Shown piece by piece: positions 63,447-64,000 of a stretch of 64,000 nucleotides of DNA. The position numbers and the translations under genes are program-made. Each line of letters begins with the position of its first letter. The stretch's first letter is position 1. The notes under the pieces were generated by a model. The model was not told where the DNA came from. It made no database searches and saw only the letters and a list, made by a program, of their open reading frames with translations. Source of the DNA: Brachynemurus nebulosus (lineage: Eukaryota > Arthropoda > Insecta > Neuroptera > Myrmeleontidae); assembly GCA_035578155.1 (NCBI GenBank), contig JAPWDM010000004.1:53615762-53679761 (forward strand), in the 5' to 3' direction.

Positions 63447-64000
63447 TCCTGTTCACAATGCAGGCATACGACTGGCTACGGGGCATTTCGAACGAGCCCT
63501 ATGAGCCTCTGCGTAGAGTCGGGTCTTCTGCCGCTGCGACTTAGACGTGAGCGTCTCTTTCACAATTATGCAGCGGGGCAACACCTTCACATGTAAACCA
63601 CCCGACTCTATTCAGATACCGTTTACAGGGGCTCTATGGTCGACGTCCCACCATAAGTCGACCAGTGGCCGTTCGAACGCAGGAGTTGTTAGAGAGTCTC
63701 AACTTACAGTTCGCCAGGGTACTTCCCAAACATTCTATGGAAGTACCCCCTTGGCTGATCCATTAAGTAAGGCGTCGTGTCGACCTGACTGGTCTCAACA
63801 AGGAGGGGACCAGTTCATTCGAATACCGATCCCGCTTCTACGAGATCATAAGCGAACTTGACTCTCTCTGCATATACACAAACAGCTACAGGTGTGGGAA
63901 GTGCCATTGTCATTCGTGACAACCCTCACGCTTGGTCACTTCCTCCCCAGGTCACTGTATATACTGCGGAATTATTTACTATTTTGCAAGCCCTGAGATT
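63447..64000 (+). pseudogene. Non-LTR ORF2 C-terminal part (connection and RNase H)
   Basis: Begins abruptly with LDPVHNAGIRLATG, a block found downstream of the reverse transcriptase catalytic core. It continues with FRTSPYEPLR (one frame), a shift, then LPLRLRRERLFHNYAAGQH and an in-frame stop. After more broken sequence, 63873-64000 reads TATGVGSAIVIRD and VTVYTAELFTILQAL, the start of a retroelement RNase H domain with its TAEL glutamate. The usual first catalytic Asp (YTDGS) appears replaced by YTNS. Continues beyond the window. Confidence 0.82.

Larger units (their letters stand above)
61890..64000 (+). mobile_element. Internally deleted non-LTR retrotransposon (I/R1/Jockey-like group)
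   Basis: Sharp rise in GC content near 61890. A 5' untranslated segment is followed by a broken ORF1 (62166-63445) and then directly by the last part of ORF2 (63447 to window end). The endonuclease and reverse transcriptase core, normally ~2 kb, are absent. The element continues past the window. Clade assignment is limited to non-LTR elements with CCHC ORF1 and RNase H-bearing ORF2. Confidence 0.85.

Overview
The window looks like intergenic or intronic DNA from an AT-rich animal genome, most likely an arthropod and probably an insect. The evidence is long (TA)n microsatellites, Penelope, hAT, piggyBac, Ginger and non-LTR element relics with eukaryotic coding signatures, tRNA-derived SINE-like sequence, and no operon-like organisation. 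I cannot fix the species; a hemipteran is a guess. I found no convincing host protein-coding gene, rRNA, tRNA gene or CRISPR array. Almost every open frame above 60 codons is either a translated microsatellite or a chance frame in AT-rich DNA. The exceptions are decayed transposon genes.

Layout. 0-6.3 kb: a foldback arm, a Helentron-like microsatellite-bearing element, a composite terminal-inverted-repeat (TIR) element (2.2-3.66 kb) with nested hairpins and a MITE, a near-perfect 337-bp-arm palindrome (4.66-5.41 kb), a broken fragment of a repeat-associated arthropod protein, and a SINE. 7.5-16.6 kb: a MITE, a 1.6-kb foldback element, a piggyBac remnant, a degenerate Penelope-like retroelement (11.2-13.6 kb) with GIY-YIG domain, two copies of one hAT MITE and a TTAA-flanked element. 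17.9-25.7 kb: small MITEs, a hAT element built of AAGACC hexamers, and a TA microsatellite split by a Ginger/KRBA2-like integrase relic and a TIR element. 26.8-37 kb: MITEs, nested foldback and TTAA elements, a GC-richer unexplained block (31.64-32.6 kb) and several GC-rich TIR elements. 38-50 kb: a tandem duplication, a dispersed repeat and three successive large inverted-repeat elements (41.1-42.6, 43.0-45.0, 46.8-49.6 kb). 51-64 kb: a SINE interrupted by a TTAA element, the third Helentron-like copy, a second dispersed repeat copy, a hAT element with perfect target duplication, another inverted-repeat element with internal tandem units, and finally an internally deleted non-LTR retrotransposon that runs off the window end.

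These pieces do not work together as a pathway; the window is a record of nested insertions. Examples are SINE then TTAA element, Penelope then hAT MITE, and TA microsatellite then Ginger and a TIR element. The most interesting cross-cutting signal is a set of hammerhead-ribozyme-like folds at four places (five copies). All share the order helix I, CTGAAGA-like core, helix II, GAAA and a palindromic helix III. One lies directly downstream of the Penelope coding region, as expected for Penelope-like elements.
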